DNA of 64,000 nt from Chryseobacterium koreense CCUG 49689 (GTDB lineage Bacteria; Bacteroidota; Bacteroidia; Flavobacteriales; Weeksellaceae): NCBI RefSeq assembly GCF_001045435.1, contig NZ_LFNG01000016.1, forward strand, positions 24,883-88,882, in the 5' to 3' direction. How positions within the stretch are numbered: position 1 is the stretch's first letter; every line of letters begins with the position of its first letter. Below the pieces are notes generated by a model. That model did not search any database. It saw only the letters and a list, made by a program, of their open reading frames with translations, and was not told the origin of the DNA. The translations under genes and the position numbers were made by a program. This document shows positions 9,548 through 19,489 of the stretch, in pieces.

Positions 9548-10423
9548 TTACTGTCGCAGCATTTGCTTCCAACGCAGATTTCGGATGTATTTTATTTCTT
9601 CCTTCGAAAGTTTTCGTTCTCCTTTTTGTTTCAGGAAAATTTTCATGGTGGTCAAAAATTCTGAAAAAGATTTATTCTTCAAAGCAGATTTTGCCGAGGA
9701 GATGATCGCTAAAGGAAAACTCAACCCTATATTGTAAAAATATTCGCCCAGTTTTTCGGCTTTCTGCTTTTTGTATTTGAAGGCGGTCGGACGAAGGTGC
9801 TTCACCCACAAATCTTTGATCGTGACGATTTCCCAGCCGTTTTTTTTGGCCAACATCACATCGATATTATCCCACCCAAGAACCGCCCGAAGTCCTTTCA
9901 TTTGCAAAAAACATTCCTTTCGATAAGATTTTATAGGACCTCTCACATGATTTTTCGAGGAAAGGTTTTCAAAAGTCCACTGCCGTTTTTCATCCTTAAA
10001 ATCAAAAGCGAGATTTTTTTCGAAAACTGACTTTTTGATTCTGACCAAGCCCGAAACCATTCCGGCTTTAGGGTTTTCTAAGTAAATTTGATTGACTTTT
10101 TCCAAATAATTTTTAGGGAAAATAATATCCGCATCAAATTTACAGATGACTTCAAAATCCTTAAGATCCGCCATTTCCAAACCTTTATTGAAAGTCTGCA
10201 CCACTTTTGCTCCCGGTTCATGAGATGATTTTTCTAAGGTCTTCAATTGGAAGTTTGAAGTTTGAAGTTTGAAGTTTTCCACAATTTCTGCGGTTTTATC
10301 GGTTGAACCATCATTGATCACGATAACCTGAAAATCCCTGAAAGTTTGATTTTTCAAGGATTCGAGACAAAAAAATATATTTTTCTCCTCGTTATGGGCG
10401 GGAATGATGATGAGGAACTTCAT
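9548..10423 (-). CDS. Family 2 glycosyltransferase, carries a heptamer repeat
   Basis: A 291-aa GT-A glycosyltransferase. The N-terminus FLIIIPAHNEEKNI, the VINDGSTDKT motif near residue 35 and the KFDADIIFP DxD motif that binds the metal and nucleotide sugar are all clear. It probably adds a sugar to a surface glycan. Near residues 50-60 the coding sequence contains four perfect copies of a 7-bp unit; because 7 is not a multiple of 3, gain or loss of one unit would shift the frame. Confidence 0.9.
   Translation of the reverse strand: MKFLIIIPAHNEEKNIFFCLESLKNQTFRDFQVIVINDGSTDKTAEIVENFKLQTSNFQLKTLEKSSHEPGAKVVQTFNKGLEMADLKDFEVICKFDADIIFPKNYLEKVNQIYLENPKAGMVSGLVRIKKSVFEKNLAFDFKDEKRQWTFENLSSKNHVRGPIKSYRKECFLQMKGLRAVLGWDNIDVMLAKKNGWEIVTIKDLWVKHLRPTAFKYKKQKAEKLGEYFYNIGLSFPLAIISSAKSALKNKSFSEFLTTMKIFLKQKGERKLSKEEIKYIRNLRWKQMLRQ
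10250..10277. repeat. Four tandem copies of GAAGTTT inside a glycosyltransferase gene
   Basis: Units lie at 10250-10256, 10257-10263, 10264-10270 and 10271-10277, with no mismatch. On the coding (minus) strand they read AAACTTC. See the host gene at 9548-10423. Confidence 0.95.
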
Positions 10424-10506
10424 ACGGCGATTGCCTCCCGATAATTATCGAAATGGCATGGAACAAATTTGAACAGATTGAACTTTAAACTACTCTGAAA
10501 TCGCAT

Positions 10507-10779
10507 CTATTTCTCCTCCAAATCGTCCACCCAGTCTTTTATGGTATAAGTTACCAAGCCTTCCGAAACGAAAGGGTCGTTTTTCACAAATTCTTCTGCA
10601 GATTCCCTGTCGGTGAAAATCCCCATCGCGCCTTGTCCGGGAACCGAGAAAGGTCCGATTCCGATGATTTTGCCGGCATTGACAAATTGATCCTCATTTT
10701 CCTGGTGCTTTGGAAAAACCTCCATCATTTTTTCCATTGTTCCTTCGGGCGTATTTTCATAAAAAACTACTGTTCTCAT
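10507..10779 (-). CDS. YciI-like protein
   Basis: A 90-aa small alpha/beta protein of the YciI/ferredoxin-like fold. The start pattern VVFYENTPEG, the central GPFSVPGQGAMGIF and the C-terminal DPFVSEGLVTYTI are typical. Members are often enzyme-associated but have no general assigned reaction. It lies 45 nt downstream of kbl on the same strand and may be co-transcribed. Confidence 0.75.
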   Translation of the reverse strand: MRTVVFYENTPEGTMEKMMEVFPKHQENEDQFVNAGKIIGIGPFSVPGQGAMGIFTDRESAEEFVKNDPFVSEGLVTYTIKDWVDDLEEK

Positions 10780-10824
10780 CTTTCTGGGTTTTGGTTTTGT
10801 TGATATTCGAAATCGTTATTCAGT

Positions 10825-12021
10825 TCAAGAAATCACGCCCAGTTCTTTCCCCACTTTTTCAAAAGCTGCGATCGCTTTATCGAGGTGTTCCTTGGTGTGA
10901 GCTGCGGAGAGTTGCACCCGGATTCTGGCCTTTCCTTTAGGAACGACCGGATAGAAAAATCCAATCACGTAAATCCCTTCATCCATGAGCTTTTCCGCCA
11001 TTTTTTGGGACAAAGGAGCGTCATAAAGCATCACCGGTACAATCGCGGCATCACCATCCGGAATGTCGAAACCTTTTGCCTTCATATTGGAACGGAAATA
11101 TTCGGCATTTTCCATCACTTTATCCCGCAAGGAAGTATCGGTAGAAATCATGTCCAACACTTTGATGGCCGCACCCACAATTCCAGGTGCCAAAGAATTC
11201 GAGAACAGATAAGGTCTGGATCGCTGTCTCAGCATATCGATGATTTCTTTTTTCCCCGAAGTAAATCCGCCCAAAGCACCACCTAATGCTTTTCCTAAGG
11301 TTGAAGTAATGATATCCACTCTTCCCATCACATCGTTTGCTTCATGCGTTCCGCGACCGGTTTGCCCGATAAATCCTGTAGCGTGGGAATCATCCACCAT
11401 CACCAAACAGTCATATTTTTCGGCCAAATCGCAGACTCCTTTCAGATTCGCCACAATTCCGTCCATGGAGAAAACGCCATCTGTAACGATGATTCTGAAA
11501 CGGTGGTTCTTTTCGGAAGCCGCTTTCAGCTGTTCTTCCAAATCCGCCATATTATTGTTTTTATATCGGTATCTCGCCGCTTTGCAAAGCCGCACTCCAT
11601 CTATGATGGAGGCGTGATTCAACTCATCTGAAATAATGGCGTCTTCCTCTGAAAACAAAGGCTCGAAAACACCGCCATTAGCATCAAAACATGCCGCATA
11701 AAGAATGGTGTCCTCCATTCCCAAAAACCCGGAAATTTTGGCTTCCAATTCCTTGTGAATATCCTGGGTTCCGCAGATGAAGCGCACAGAAGACATTCCG
11801 TAACCGTGGCTGTCAATCATTTCCCGGGAAGCTTTCATGACTTCCGGATGGTTTGAAAGTCCGAGATAATTATTGGCACAGAAGTTCAGCAGCGTTTTCC
11901 CATTGGCCTCAATCACCGCAGATTGTTGGGAAGTGATGATTCTTTCGGTTTTAAAAAGACCGTCGTTTTTGATATTTTGCAATTCATTCTGAAGATTTTC
12001 CAGATAATTTTTGGAGATCAT
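10825..12021 (-). CDS. kbl: Glycine C-acetyltransferase (2-amino-3-ketobutyrate CoA ligase)
   Basis: A PLP enzyme that converts 2-amino-3-oxobutanoate plus CoA to glycine and acetyl-CoA in threonine catabolism. At 398 aa it has the family length. The Schiff-base lysine is Lys244 in [10 protein letters not shown], and the DDSHATGF cofactor-binding motif lies near residue 210. No threonine dehydrogenase is seen in the window. It diverges from the glycosyltransferase at 12144. Confidence 0.95.
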   Translation of the reverse strand: MISKNYLENLQNELQNIKNDGLFKTERIITSQQSAVIEANGKTLLNFCANNYLGLSNHPEVMKASREMIDSHGYGMSSVRFICGTQDIHKELEAKISGFLGMEDTILYAACFDANGGVFEPLFSEEDAIISDELNHASIIDGVRLCKAARYRYKNNNMADLEEQLKAASEKNHRFRIIVTDGVFSMDGIVANLKGVCDLAEKYDCLVMVDDSHATGFIGQTGRGTHEANDVMGRVDIITSTLGKALGGALGGFTSGKKEIIDMLRQRSRPYLFSNSLAPGIVGAAIKVLDMISTDTSLRDKVMENAEYFRSNMKAKGFDIPDGDAAIVPVMLYDAPLSQKMAEKLMDEGIYVIGFFYPVVPKGKARIRVQLSAAHTKEHLDKAIAAFEKVGKELGVIS

Positions 12022-12143
12022 ATTTTACTTTTTTTAATGAGGGTAAATTTAAGAAAATTTGCGGTGAAAACTTTGAAAGAACTCAATTAAATCGGAATCT
12101 GAAGTACGATGGGCAATCTCTTGAATTTTACTATTTTTGAAAA

Positions 12144-13355
12144 ATGAAGCACCTCGTCATCATTGGAACTGTTTTTCCTGAACCCAATTCTACCGCGGCA
12201 GGAAAACGGATGCTCCAACTGGTTGATTTTTTTCTCGAACAAAACTTCAGGATTTCATTTTTGTCGGCGGCAGCGATTTCAGAAAATAGCTTCGACTTAA
12301 AATTAAAAGGAATCGAAACTTTTTCCATTAAAATCAATGATTCCTCTTTCGAAAGATTAATCGCCGAACTGCATCCTGAAATCGTCATTTTTGACCGGTT
12401 CATTTCCGAAGAACAATTCGGCTGGAAAGTTTCTGAAATTTGTCCGGACGCCATGAAGATTTTAGACACCGAAGATCTGCATTTTCTAAGGAAAGCTAGA
12501 GAAATGGCTTTTAAGCAAAATAGAAACGCTCACGAAAACAATTTGCTGAACGATGTTTTCAAAAGGGAAATCGCATCTGTTCTTCGTTGCGATTTATCGC
12601 TCATGATCTCCGAATTTGAAATGGATCTGCTCACGAATCATTTCAATATCGATAAATCAATTCTTCATTATCTTCCTTTGTTTGCGGAGAAAGCTGATTC
12701 GGGAAGAACATTTTCGGAAAGGAAGAATTTCGTCAGCATTGGGAATTTTCTGCATGAACCAAATTGGCAGACGGTTTTGAAGCTAAAAAAACTTTGGCCA
12801 CAAATCCGAAAAAAATTACCCGATTCCGAACTTCACATTTTTGGAGCTTATGTACCGGAAAAAGCACAACAACTTCACCAAGAAAAAGAGGGCTTTTTGA
12901 TTAAAGGAAGAGCGGCGAACAAAGAAGAACTTTTCAAAAATTACCGGGTTTTGCTGGCTCCGATTCCGTTTGGCGCAGGAATCAAGGGGAAATTGCTGGA
13001 AAGCATGGAGTTTGGTTTGCCGAGCGTGACCTCCTCAATCGGTGCGGAAGGAATGAATGGAAACTTGAACTGGAACGGGTTTGTTTGCGATGATGATTCT
13101 GACTTTGTGGAAAAATCGGTTCAACTTTATTCCGATGAAAATCTATGGACGGCAAAACAGAAAAATGGTTTTGCAATCGTTGAAAATCGATTTCAGAAGA
13201 AAGCTTTTTTGTCCCAATTTTCCTTGAGATTAAAAGAAATTGAAAGCAATTTGAAAAGCCATCGAAATAAAAATTTTCTGGGGCAAATCCTTCAACATCA
13301 CACTTTGCAGAGCGCGAAATATTTGGGGAAATGGATTGAGGAAAAGAATAAATAA
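12144..13355 (+). CDS. GT4-type glycosyltransferase
   Basis: 403 aa. A GT-B architecture is suggested by the N-terminal strand HLVIIGTVFPEPNSTAAGKRM and, in the C-terminal half, a GGxK-like GIKGKLLESMEFGLPSVTSSIGAEG stretch, the usual donor-binding region of group-1 glycosyltransferases. Substrates are unknown. The stop is one base from the stop of convergent prmA, so the 3' ends abut. Confidence 0.8.
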   Translation: MKHLVIIGTVFPEPNSTAAGKRMLQLVDFFLEQNFRISFLSAAAISENSFDLKLKGIETFSIKINDSSFERLIAELHPEIVIFDRFISEEQFGWKVSEICPDAMKILDTEDLHFLRKAREMAFKQNRNAHENNLLNDVFKREIASVLRCDLSLMISEFEMDLLTNHFNIDKSILHYLPLFAEKADSGRTFSERKNFVSIGNFLHEPNWQTVLKLKKLWPQIRKKLPDSELHIFGAYVPEKAQQLHQEKEGFLIKGRAANKEELFKNYRVLLAPIPFGAGIKGKLLESMEFGLPSVTSSIGAEGMNGNLNWNGFVCDDDSDFVEKSVQLYSDENLWTAKQKNGFAIVENRFQKKAFLSQFSLRLKEIESNLKSHRNKNFLGQILQHHTLQSAKYLGKWIEEKNK

Positions 13356-13356
13356 T

Positions 13357-14187
13357 TTATGATTTTTCCAATAGCAAGGAAACCCATTCTTCGCGCTGCA
13401 GTTTCTTTTTCAGCGTGAGCTTTTCCTGGGTGCAAACTTCCAAAATATCGTCCACATCGAAGAAGCAGAGTCCCGAAAGCAAAAGCTGACCGCCTTTGTT
13501 CAACACCGAAACGTAAGTCGGAATGTCTGAAATCAAAATATTTCGGTTAATGTTGGCCAAAATGATGTCGAAATTTTCTTTGCCTAAATGCTCTGCAGTT
13601 CCTTGAGAAATCTCCAGTTCCACATTATTTCTTTCGGCATTTTCTATAGAGTTTTCCACCGACCATTCGTCGATATCGATGGCCACGGTTTTTCCTGCTC
13701 CTTTTTGTTTGGCGAAAATGGCCAGAACTGAAGTTCCACATCCCATGTCGAGGACTGTTTTGTCTTTAAAATCCATGTTGAGCATTTGCTGAATCATGAG
13801 ATGGGTTGTAGGATGGTGTCCCGTTCCGAAAGACATTTTCGGCTGGATGATGATTTCGTGAAGCTTGGGATCCGGTGCGTGGAATTCGGCCCGGATTAAA
13901 ACTTTTTCATCTACGTAAATCGGTTCAAAATTCTTTTCCCATTCCTCGTTCCAGTTGATATTCGGCATTTCTTGGAAAGTGTAGGAAATTTTCACCTCAT
14001 CGTGCTGAAAGAGGTTGATTTCCTTTAAGGCGTCTTCATTGAACAAATCTTTTTGAATATATGCCAAAATCCCGTCGTGTTCCTCGGTGAAACTGTCGAA
14101 ACCGATTTCGATGAGTTCTGCCATCAGGATTTCGTTCCAGGGTTGAAGTGGTGAGATTTTAAAATCAAATTCTAAATAATTGTTCAT
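13357..14187 (-). CDS. prmA: Ribosomal protein L11 methyltransferase
   Basis: Trimethylates ribosomal protein L11 with SAM. 276 aa. The PrmA landmarks FGTGHHPTT (120-128), SAM motif I VLDMGCGTS (145-153) and the catalytic-loop motif ILANINRN are all seen. Its stop nearly touches that of the convergent glycosyltransferase. The 236 bp upstream (14188-14423) contain no gene that I can support. Confidence 0.95.
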   Translation of the reverse strand: MNNYLEFDFKISPLQPWNEILMAELIEIGFDSFTEEHDGILAYIQKDLFNEDALKEINLFQHDEVKISYTFQEMPNINWNEEWEKNFEPIYVDEKVLIRAEFHAPDPKLHEIIIQPKMSFGTGHHPTTHLMIQQMLNMDFKDKTVLDMGCGTSVLAIFAKQKGAGKTVAIDIDEWSVENSIENAERNNVELEISQGTAEHLGKENFDIILANINRNILISDIPTYVSVLNKGGQLLLSGLCFFDVDDILEVCTQEKLTLKKKLQREEWVSLLLEKS

Positions 14188-14423
14188 TGGGAAATTTTTT
14201 GCAAAAATAGGGAATTTGGATGTCCTTTGGATTTCGTTTGATAAGTTTCTCGCTGAATACAGGGATTTCGCGGATTTATCATTTTTGGAATGAGTGAAGT
14301 TTTAAACTAAACTGATAATTTGAAAGATGCTGAAACCGCGACCCGACTTGAGTGGAGCTCTTTTTGTGGAACGAAGTGGAACAAAAAAGCGGGAACGGAA
14401 GGCGGAAATTGTCGCCCAAAAAA

Positions 14424-15422
14424 TTACTTGTGAAAATGTTGTGGAAATGCTTCTTCCGGCTTCATCCTTAAAATATTGAGCAAAAACCATGATTTCAGAA
14501 AGCCGTAACCGTAGGAAAACATTTGGATATAGGTGGAAATCACCGCCATTCCGGCAATACTGATGTTTCGGGTTTTGTAGAGTGCGTGGAAGAAAACCAG
14601 GAAAGTGTAAAATCCGTACATGGCGAGGATAAAACCTTTCCCGATGGTGAAATACTCGATAAATCCTAGCATGTAGCCGATGAGAAACAATGACGGAAAG
14701 GCGAAGGAAATTTTTACATATTTCGGGTGTCTTTGGTTGAGAATTGGTCGCGCGCAACCAAACTGATAAACCTGTTTGGAGAATTTTCCGAAGTCCACTC
14801 TGCGTTTGTGATAAACGCCGATATTGTCAAAAAAGGCAGTCACAAAACCGTTTTCCCAAAGTGTCATCGACAAATCGGGGTCTTCGCCGATTCGCATTTC
14901 AGAGAAGCCGCCCACTTTTTCGAACGCCGATTTTTTCACCCCCATATTGAAACTTCGCGGCTGGAATCTGGTGACCGCCTTTTTGCTGCCGCGAATTCCG
15001 CCCGTGGTAAAAACCGAGGTCATGGAATAGGAAATCGCTTTCTGCATGAGGTTGAAACCTTTGTGCGCCTTGTCTGCACCGCCGAATGCGTCGCAGGGAA
15101 TTTCGGCAATATTTTTCTTAATGTTTTGGATGTAATCCGTTTCCACAATCACGTCGGAATCCACGAAAACGAGCCATTCTGCTTTTGCACGATAGGCTCC
15201 AAAATTTCTGGACAAACCGGGACCGGAATTGTCTTTTCGGAAGAATTGGATGTTCAGCATTTCATGGAACAGTTCCACTGTTGGTCGCAAATCGATTGAA
15301 GAACCGTCGTCAACGATGATCACCTCGAAAGCTTTATCCGTTTGATGGGACAAGGATTTGAGGAGTTCGAAGAGTTCGTCTCTTCGGTTGAAAATGGCGA
15401 TGATGATGGAGATGGTGTTCAA
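14424..15422 (-). CDS. Family 2 glycosyltransferase with C-terminal membrane segments
   Basis: 332 aa. The N-terminal GT-A domain shows ISIIIAIFNRRDEL, VDDGSS and a DSD metal-binding motif in LVFVDSDVIVE. The C-terminal third holds hydrophobic segments (about 225-300) that should anchor it to the inner membrane. It probably acts on a lipid-linked glycan. The gene lies 29 nt downstream of the RlmL-like gene on the same strand. Confidence 0.88.
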   Translation of the reverse strand: MNTISIIIAIFNRRDELFELLKSLSHQTDKAFEVIIVDDGSSIDLRPTVELFHEMLNIQFFRKDNSGPGLSRNFGAYRAKAEWLVFVDSDVIVETDYIQNIKKNIAEIPCDAFGGADKAHKGFNLMQKAISYSMTSVFTTGGIRGSKKAVTRFQPRSFNMGVKKSAFEKVGGFSEMRIGEDPDLSMTLWENGFVTAFFDNIGVYHKRRVDFGKFSKQVYQFGCARPILNQRHPKYVKISFAFPSLFLIGYMLGFIEYFTIGKGFILAMYGFYTFLVFFHALYKTRNISIAGMAVISTYIQMFSYGYGFLKSWFLLNILRMKPEEAFPQHFHK

Positions 15423-15451
15423 TGAGTGATGAATATAATGAATGATGATTG

Positions 15452-16621
15452 CTAATTTGCCGGGTTAGGAAGTTTATGCACCTTTTTCGTCCCTTCATAC
15501 ATCTCATACTGCATAAACCTACATTCCAGTTTTCCGTTGAAAAGCTTGATTTTCCTTGATGGCCGCAAACCGATTTTTTTTACCGCCTCCAAATCCGAAG
15601 TGATGAGCCAGGCCAAAGTGTTGGGATAATTTTGTTTGAAAGTGTCGCCTATTTTTTTGTAAAAATCTTCGTCACTGATTTCAATTCTTTCGTCGTAAGG
15701 CGGATTAAAGACCATCATCAAAGGAAAGAGTTCTTTTTTGGATTCAAAAAAGTCCTGTTTTCTGATTTCTATGACGTCTTCCATTTCTGCGGCTTCGATA
15801 TTGATTTTTGAGGCGTTCAACATTTTACTGTCAATATCGTAACCCACTATTTTTCCAGTGAATTCTCTAACCCTGTTGATCCGGAATTCCTTTATTTTTT
15901 GAAAAAGCTCTCCGTCGTAATTCTTCCAGTTTTGGAAAGCGAATTTCTTTCTGAAAATCTGTGCAGGCAAATCCATGGCAATCATGGCGGCTTCAATCAA
16001 CAAAGTACCGGAACCGCACATCGGATCCAGGAAGTTTCCTTTTCCGTCCCAACCGGCGAGTTGCAACATTCCCGAAGCGAGCACTTCATTAATCGGCGCT
16101 TCACCCTGTTCTTTCCGGTAACCACGCTTGAACAAAGGATCTCCGGAAGAATCCAACGAAATGGTCACCAATTCGCGGTCGATGTGGAGATGAAATTTAA
16201 TGTCGGGATCTTTCGGATCCACATCCGGTCTTTTATGGTATTTTAATTTAAAGAAATCCACAATCGCGTCCTTCATTTTCAGCGACATAAATTGGGAATG
16301 TTTGAATCTTTCTGAATAAACGGTTGCGTCAATCGCAAAAGTCTGGTTCACATCCATAAACTCATCCCACTGAAAATCAAACAGTTTGTCATAAAAACGA
16401 TTTTCATCCCACGCTTTGAAAGTGAGAATGGGAACCATGATTTTCAGGGCGGTTCGAGCGGAATAGTTGATTTTGTAAAGAAAACCGAGGTCGCCTTCAC
16501 AATTCACGGCGCGGTTTTTTACCTCTACCCTTTTCCCACCGAGTTTTCTGATTTCTTCTGCCAAAACCTCTTCCAATCCGAAGAAGGTTTTGATCTGTAT
16601 TTTTAAGTTTTCTGGATCCAT
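15452..16621 (-). CDS. THUMP-domain rRNA (guanine-N2) methyltransferase, RlmL-like
   Basis: 389 aa, corresponding to the N-terminal (RlmL) half of the Escherichia coli RlmKL fusion, which methylates 23S rRNA. The N-terminal ferredoxin-like plus THUMP region covers about 5-160. SAM motif DPMCGSGT is at 199-206 and the catalytic NPPY at 306-309. Stand-alone versions are normal in Bacteroidota. Assignment to the exact nucleotide is by family inference. Confidence 0.88.
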   Translation of the reverse strand: MDPENLKIQIKTFFGLEEVLAEEIRKLGGKRVEVKNRAVNCEGDLGFLYKINYSARTALKIMVPILTFKAWDENRFYDKLFDFQWDEFMDVNQTFAIDATVYSERFKHSQFMSLKMKDAIVDFFKLKYHKRPDVDPKDPDIKFHLHIDRELVTISLDSSGDPLFKRGYRKEQGEAPINEVLASGMLQLAGWDGKGNFLDPMCGSGTLLIEAAMIAMDLPAQIFRKKFAFQNWKNYDGELFQKIKEFRINRVREFTGKIVGYDIDSKMLNASKINIEAAEMEDVIEIRKQDFFESKKELFPLMMVFNPPYDERIEISDEDFYKKIGDTFKQNYPNTLAWLITSDLEAVKKIGLRPSRKIKLFNGKLECRFMQYEMYEGTKKVHKLPNPAN

Positions 16622-16738
16622 TTAGCTATTGACTTCTTTCTTTTGCATTGGGTTTTCCGTTTTATCATTAGTAAAAATTACCTGCTGAAAACTGATTGCA
16701 AAATATGATTAATCCGCAAATTTAGTTAATTTTGCAGA

Positions 16739-17542
16739 ATGGCGTGGTTCGAGACTTGGTTTGATACACCTTACTATCATATACTCTACAAAAACAGGGA
16801 TTTCGCGGAAGCAGAAAATTTTATTTCACTGCTGGTTAAAGATTTGGAAATCCCGAGTGGTTCGAAAATCATTGATTTGGCTTGCGGAAAAGGAAGACAC
16901 TCGGTCTATCTTAATCAACTTGGATATCAGGTTTTGGGAGTGGATTTATCGAAGGAAAGTATTTTCCACAATAAACAATTTCAGAACACCACCTTGACTT
17001 TCGAAGTTCATGATATGCGGAATGAGCTTTTCCCAAGTGTTTCTAAAGAAAAAGTAGATGCCGTTTTCAATTTGTTCACCAGTTTCGGATACTTTGAAAA
17101 TGACCAGGATGACAAAAAAGTCTTTCAGTCGGTGAACCATGTTTTAAAGGAAAATAGCTTTTTCGTGCTGGATTTCCTGAATGAAAAATGGGTAAAAAAC
17201 ACTTTGGTTGCCGAAGATTTCGTAACTAAAGAAGGCATCAATTTCCACATCAAAAAAAAGATTCAAGACAAACACATCATCAAAGACATTTATTTTAAAG
17301 ATAAAGGCAAAGATTTCCACTTCTTTGAAAAAGTGAAGCTTCATACTTTGGATGATATTGAAAAATACGCCGTGGAAAACGGTTTTGAGCGAATCAAAAT
17401 TTACGGTGATTACCAGTTGGGTGAATTTCAATTGGAAACTTCGCCTAGATGCATCAATGTTTTCAGAAAAACCGAAGTACAGACTCCAGACGCCGAAGAT
17501 GACCAAAATAAGTTTGAAAAAAGCTCGCAACATCCATTTTAG
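16739..17542 (+). CDS. Class I SAM-dependent methyltransferase, target unknown
   Basis: 267 aa. It has the SAM-binding motif IIDLACGKGRHS at residues 44-55 and the usual acidic residue GVDLS after strand 2. Nothing shows the substrate. It is followed 11 nt later by a ZIP transporter gene on the same strand, so the two are probably co-transcribed. Confidence 0.8.
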   Translation: MAWFETWFDTPYYHILYKNRDFAEAENFISLLVKDLEIPSGSKIIDLACGKGRHSVYLNQLGYQVLGVDLSKESIFHNKQFQNTTLTFEVHDMRNELFPSVSKEKVDAVFNLFTSFGYFENDQDDKKVFQSVNHVLKENSFFVLDFLNEKWVKNTLVAEDFVTKEGINFHIKKKIQDKHIIKDIYFKDKGKDFHFFEKVKLHTLDDIEKYAVENGFERIKIYGDYQLGEFQLETSPRCINVFRKTEVQTPDAEDDQNKFEKSSQHPF

Positions 17543-17553
17543 AAAAGAAAGCA

Positions 17554-18246
17554 ATGATTATTTTACTATTGATTCTGAGCGTTTTAGCGGGTGTTTTTTT
17601 GGGGAAATATTTTGGGAACAAAAAGGCGTTTGCCAAAAACCTGCTCATTTTGAGCGCCGGATTTCTCATCACCATTTGTCTTAATGAGGTTTTTCCAAAA
17701 GTTTACGATTCTGGAAACCACCATATCGGAATTTGGGTCATTGCAGGAGTTTTGCTTCAAATGCTGCTTGAAAATTTGACCAAAGGTTTTGAACACGGCC
17801 ACTTCCACCACCACAGTGAAGGAAAAGGGATTCTTCCGTTGGCACTGATGATCGGTATGTTTATCCATGCTTTTCTGGAAGGAATTCCGCTCGCCAATGA
17901 AGAGCACGTTTTAAGTCCTTATCTAACCGGGATCCTTTTCCATAATCTCCCGATTTCATTTATTCTGGGGGCTTTCCTTGTTTACCGGGGAAAATTTTCT
18001 CCTGCGTCCTGGCTGATTATTTCGGTCTTTGCACTGGCATCCCCTTTAGGACTGCTTTTGGGAAAATACTTTAATCCAGAATGGGAAGTCTATTTTCTGG
18101 CGCTGGTTGGAGGAATTTTTCTCCATATTTCTTCGGTGATCATTTTCGAGGGAAGCAAAAACCACAACGTGGACTGGAAAAAAGTGGGATTGGTGATCCT
18201 CGGAATCCTGATGGCGATGGTCGCTCACCTTTTTCATCAACATTAA
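17554..18246 (+). CDS. ZIP-family metal transporter
   Basis: A 230-aa inner-membrane protein with about eight hydrophobic segments. A His-rich cytoplasmic loop (HGHFHHH, 81-87) and the two metal-binding helix motifs HAFLEGIPLANE (105-116) and HNLPISF (130-136) are diagnostic. It probably imports zinc or another divalent metal. The gene ends before a strong bidirectional palindrome. Confidence 0.88.
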   Translation: MIILLLILSVLAGVFLGKYFGNKKAFAKNLLILSAGFLITICLNEVFPKVYDSGNHHIGIWVIAGVLLQMLLENLTKGFEHGHFHHHSEGKGILPLALMIGMFIHAFLEGIPLANEEHVLSPYLTGILFHNLPISFILGAFLVYRGKFSPASWLIISVFALASPLGLLLGKYFNPEWEVYFLALVGGIFLHISSVIIFEGSKNHNVDWKKVGLVILGILMAMVAHLFHQH

Positions 18247-18400
18247 TGGCGATTACCTCAGCTGAAATCATGGCAAAACCCATTTCCAAAACAGGGTTTT
18301 AAAATAACCTTGATCGCACCGCTAATTTATTTTCAGGTTTAAAGGAAAATTTTTCCTCTGAAAATTACTAAACCACTGATCTTCATTGCCTTAAAAATGA

Positions 18401-18432
18401 AGAAATGCGGTGAAAATTTTCGCCGCATTTCT
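18401..18432. terminator. Bidirectional terminator palindrome
   Basis: A 32-bp near-perfect palindrome: AGAAATGCGG at 18401 pairs with CCGCATTTCT ending at 18432, and the centre GAAAATTTTC is itself palindromic with one G-T pair. It sits between the 3' ends of the ZIP gene and the convergent rhodanese-thioredoxin gene. Confidence 0.75.
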
Positions 18433-18451
18433 AATTAAAAACCAAATAAAA

Positions 18452-19189
18452 TTAATGAAAATTAATTTTTTCCAACACGGTTTCTTTGGTTACGAAACCG
18501 GTGTTTTCCCAAACAAGTTTGTGATTTTGATATAGATGAAGCACTGGAATTGCGCCTATTTTCAACTCTTTGCAAAGTTCAGCATTCGCATCGGCATCAA
18601 CTCGCACCACTTTCACGCGGTCTTTCATGGATTCTGAGATTTCTTTCAGATAAGGTTCCATCTTCTTGCACGGAGCGCACCAATCTGCATAAAAATCCAC
18701 CAAAACCAATTGGTCTGATTCCAACATTTTGTGGTATTTACCCATGGTCATTGATTTTTTCGCCATGGCTTTGTCTGCGGTTTCCGGAAGATTTGCATAC
18801 CGCCATTCCATCAATCCGCCCTGTAAGTGGAAAATTTTTGTAAAACCCGAATTTCGCAAGATTTGTACGGCCGCAGAACTCCTTGCTCCGCTTAGGCAAT
18901 AGACGAAAACCGGCTTTGAGGGATCCAGTTGAGAAACCTGGCTTTGAAAATTACCGTTAATGTCCATATTTACAGCGTTTGCGATATGGCTTGCTTCAAA
19001 TTCCCGAGGCGATCGCACATCCAAAATGACGGCATCCGGATTTTGTTTGATGAGTTCCGAAAATTCTGGTGCAGCAAGATCAGATTTTACTTCTGATACC
19101 TTCGAAACAGAGGTTTCGCCCTGAATATTTTGTGCCTTTTCACATCCCGACCAAGAAAATAAGGCAAAAACAATCCACAAAGTTTTCAT
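18452..19189 (-). CDS. Rhodanese-thioredoxin fusion lipoprotein
   Basis: About 245 aa with a lipobox (SWSGC, Cys16). A rhodanese domain (about 40-135) has active Cys98 in VYCLSGARSS. A thioredoxin domain (about 150-245) has DWCAPC with Cys171 and Cys174. It probably carries sulfane sulfur or a disulfide in the periplasm, with the thioredoxin half reducing the persulfide. I prefer the ATG at 19189 (19198 is possible); the longer frame overlaps the upstream gene. It is the last gene of the efflux locus that begins with tolC. Confidence 0.85.
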   Translation of the reverse strand: MKTLWIVFALFSWSGCEKAQNIQGETSVSKVSEVKSDLAAPEFSELIKQNPDAVILDVRSPREFEASHIANAVNMDINGNFQSQVSQLDPSKPVFVYCLSGARSSAAVQILRNSGFTKIFHLQGGLMEWRYANLPETADKAMAKKSMTMGKYHKMLESDQLVLVDFYADWCAPCKKMEPYLKEISESMKDRVKVVRVDADANAELCKELKIGAIPVLHLYQNHKLVWENTGFVTKETVLEKINFH

Positions 19190-19215
19190 CTTAATCATAC
19201 AATTTTTTTTTAAGG

Positions 19216-19422
19216 TTAACACTTGCAACTGCCTTGATCATCATTCAATCCGACTTTAGCCAGTATATTTCCCAACAGACACCAGTTGGTGAAAGAGGAC
19301 TGCAATAAATTAAGGCCCACAAAACCGGTAAGATAGAACCAATTTTGGTGCACAAAAATTCCTAAAAGTAAACTCGCCAAAATCATGGTTCCGGCCACTG
19401 CATGAATAATTCTTGTTTTCAT
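19216..19422 (-). CDS. DUF2892 (YgaP-type) small membrane protein
   Basis: 68 aa with two hydrophobic helices and the pattern RIIHAVAGTMILASLLLG...GLNLLQSSFTNWCLLG of DUF2892 proteins. In YgaP this domain is the membrane anchor of a rhodanese, and here a rhodanese gene follows directly, which supports a shared sulfur role. A CKC-like Cys pair is at the C-terminus. Confidence 0.8.
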   Translation of the reverse strand: MKTRIIHAVAGTMILASLLLGIFVHQNWFYLTGFVGLNLLQSSFTNWCLLGNILAKVGLNDDQGSCKC

Positions 19423-19489
19423 ATTTTTAATTTAATGTTTAAATTTTAATGGTTGAAATTTCCAACCTCAGTTTGATATACATCTGCTC

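Noticed and set aside
14302..14757. 151-aa minus-strand frame upstream/overlapping the glycosyltransferase at 14424
   Set aside because: Out-of-frame shadow of the real gene; the non-overlapping part (14302-14423) has no homologous look and no start of its own.
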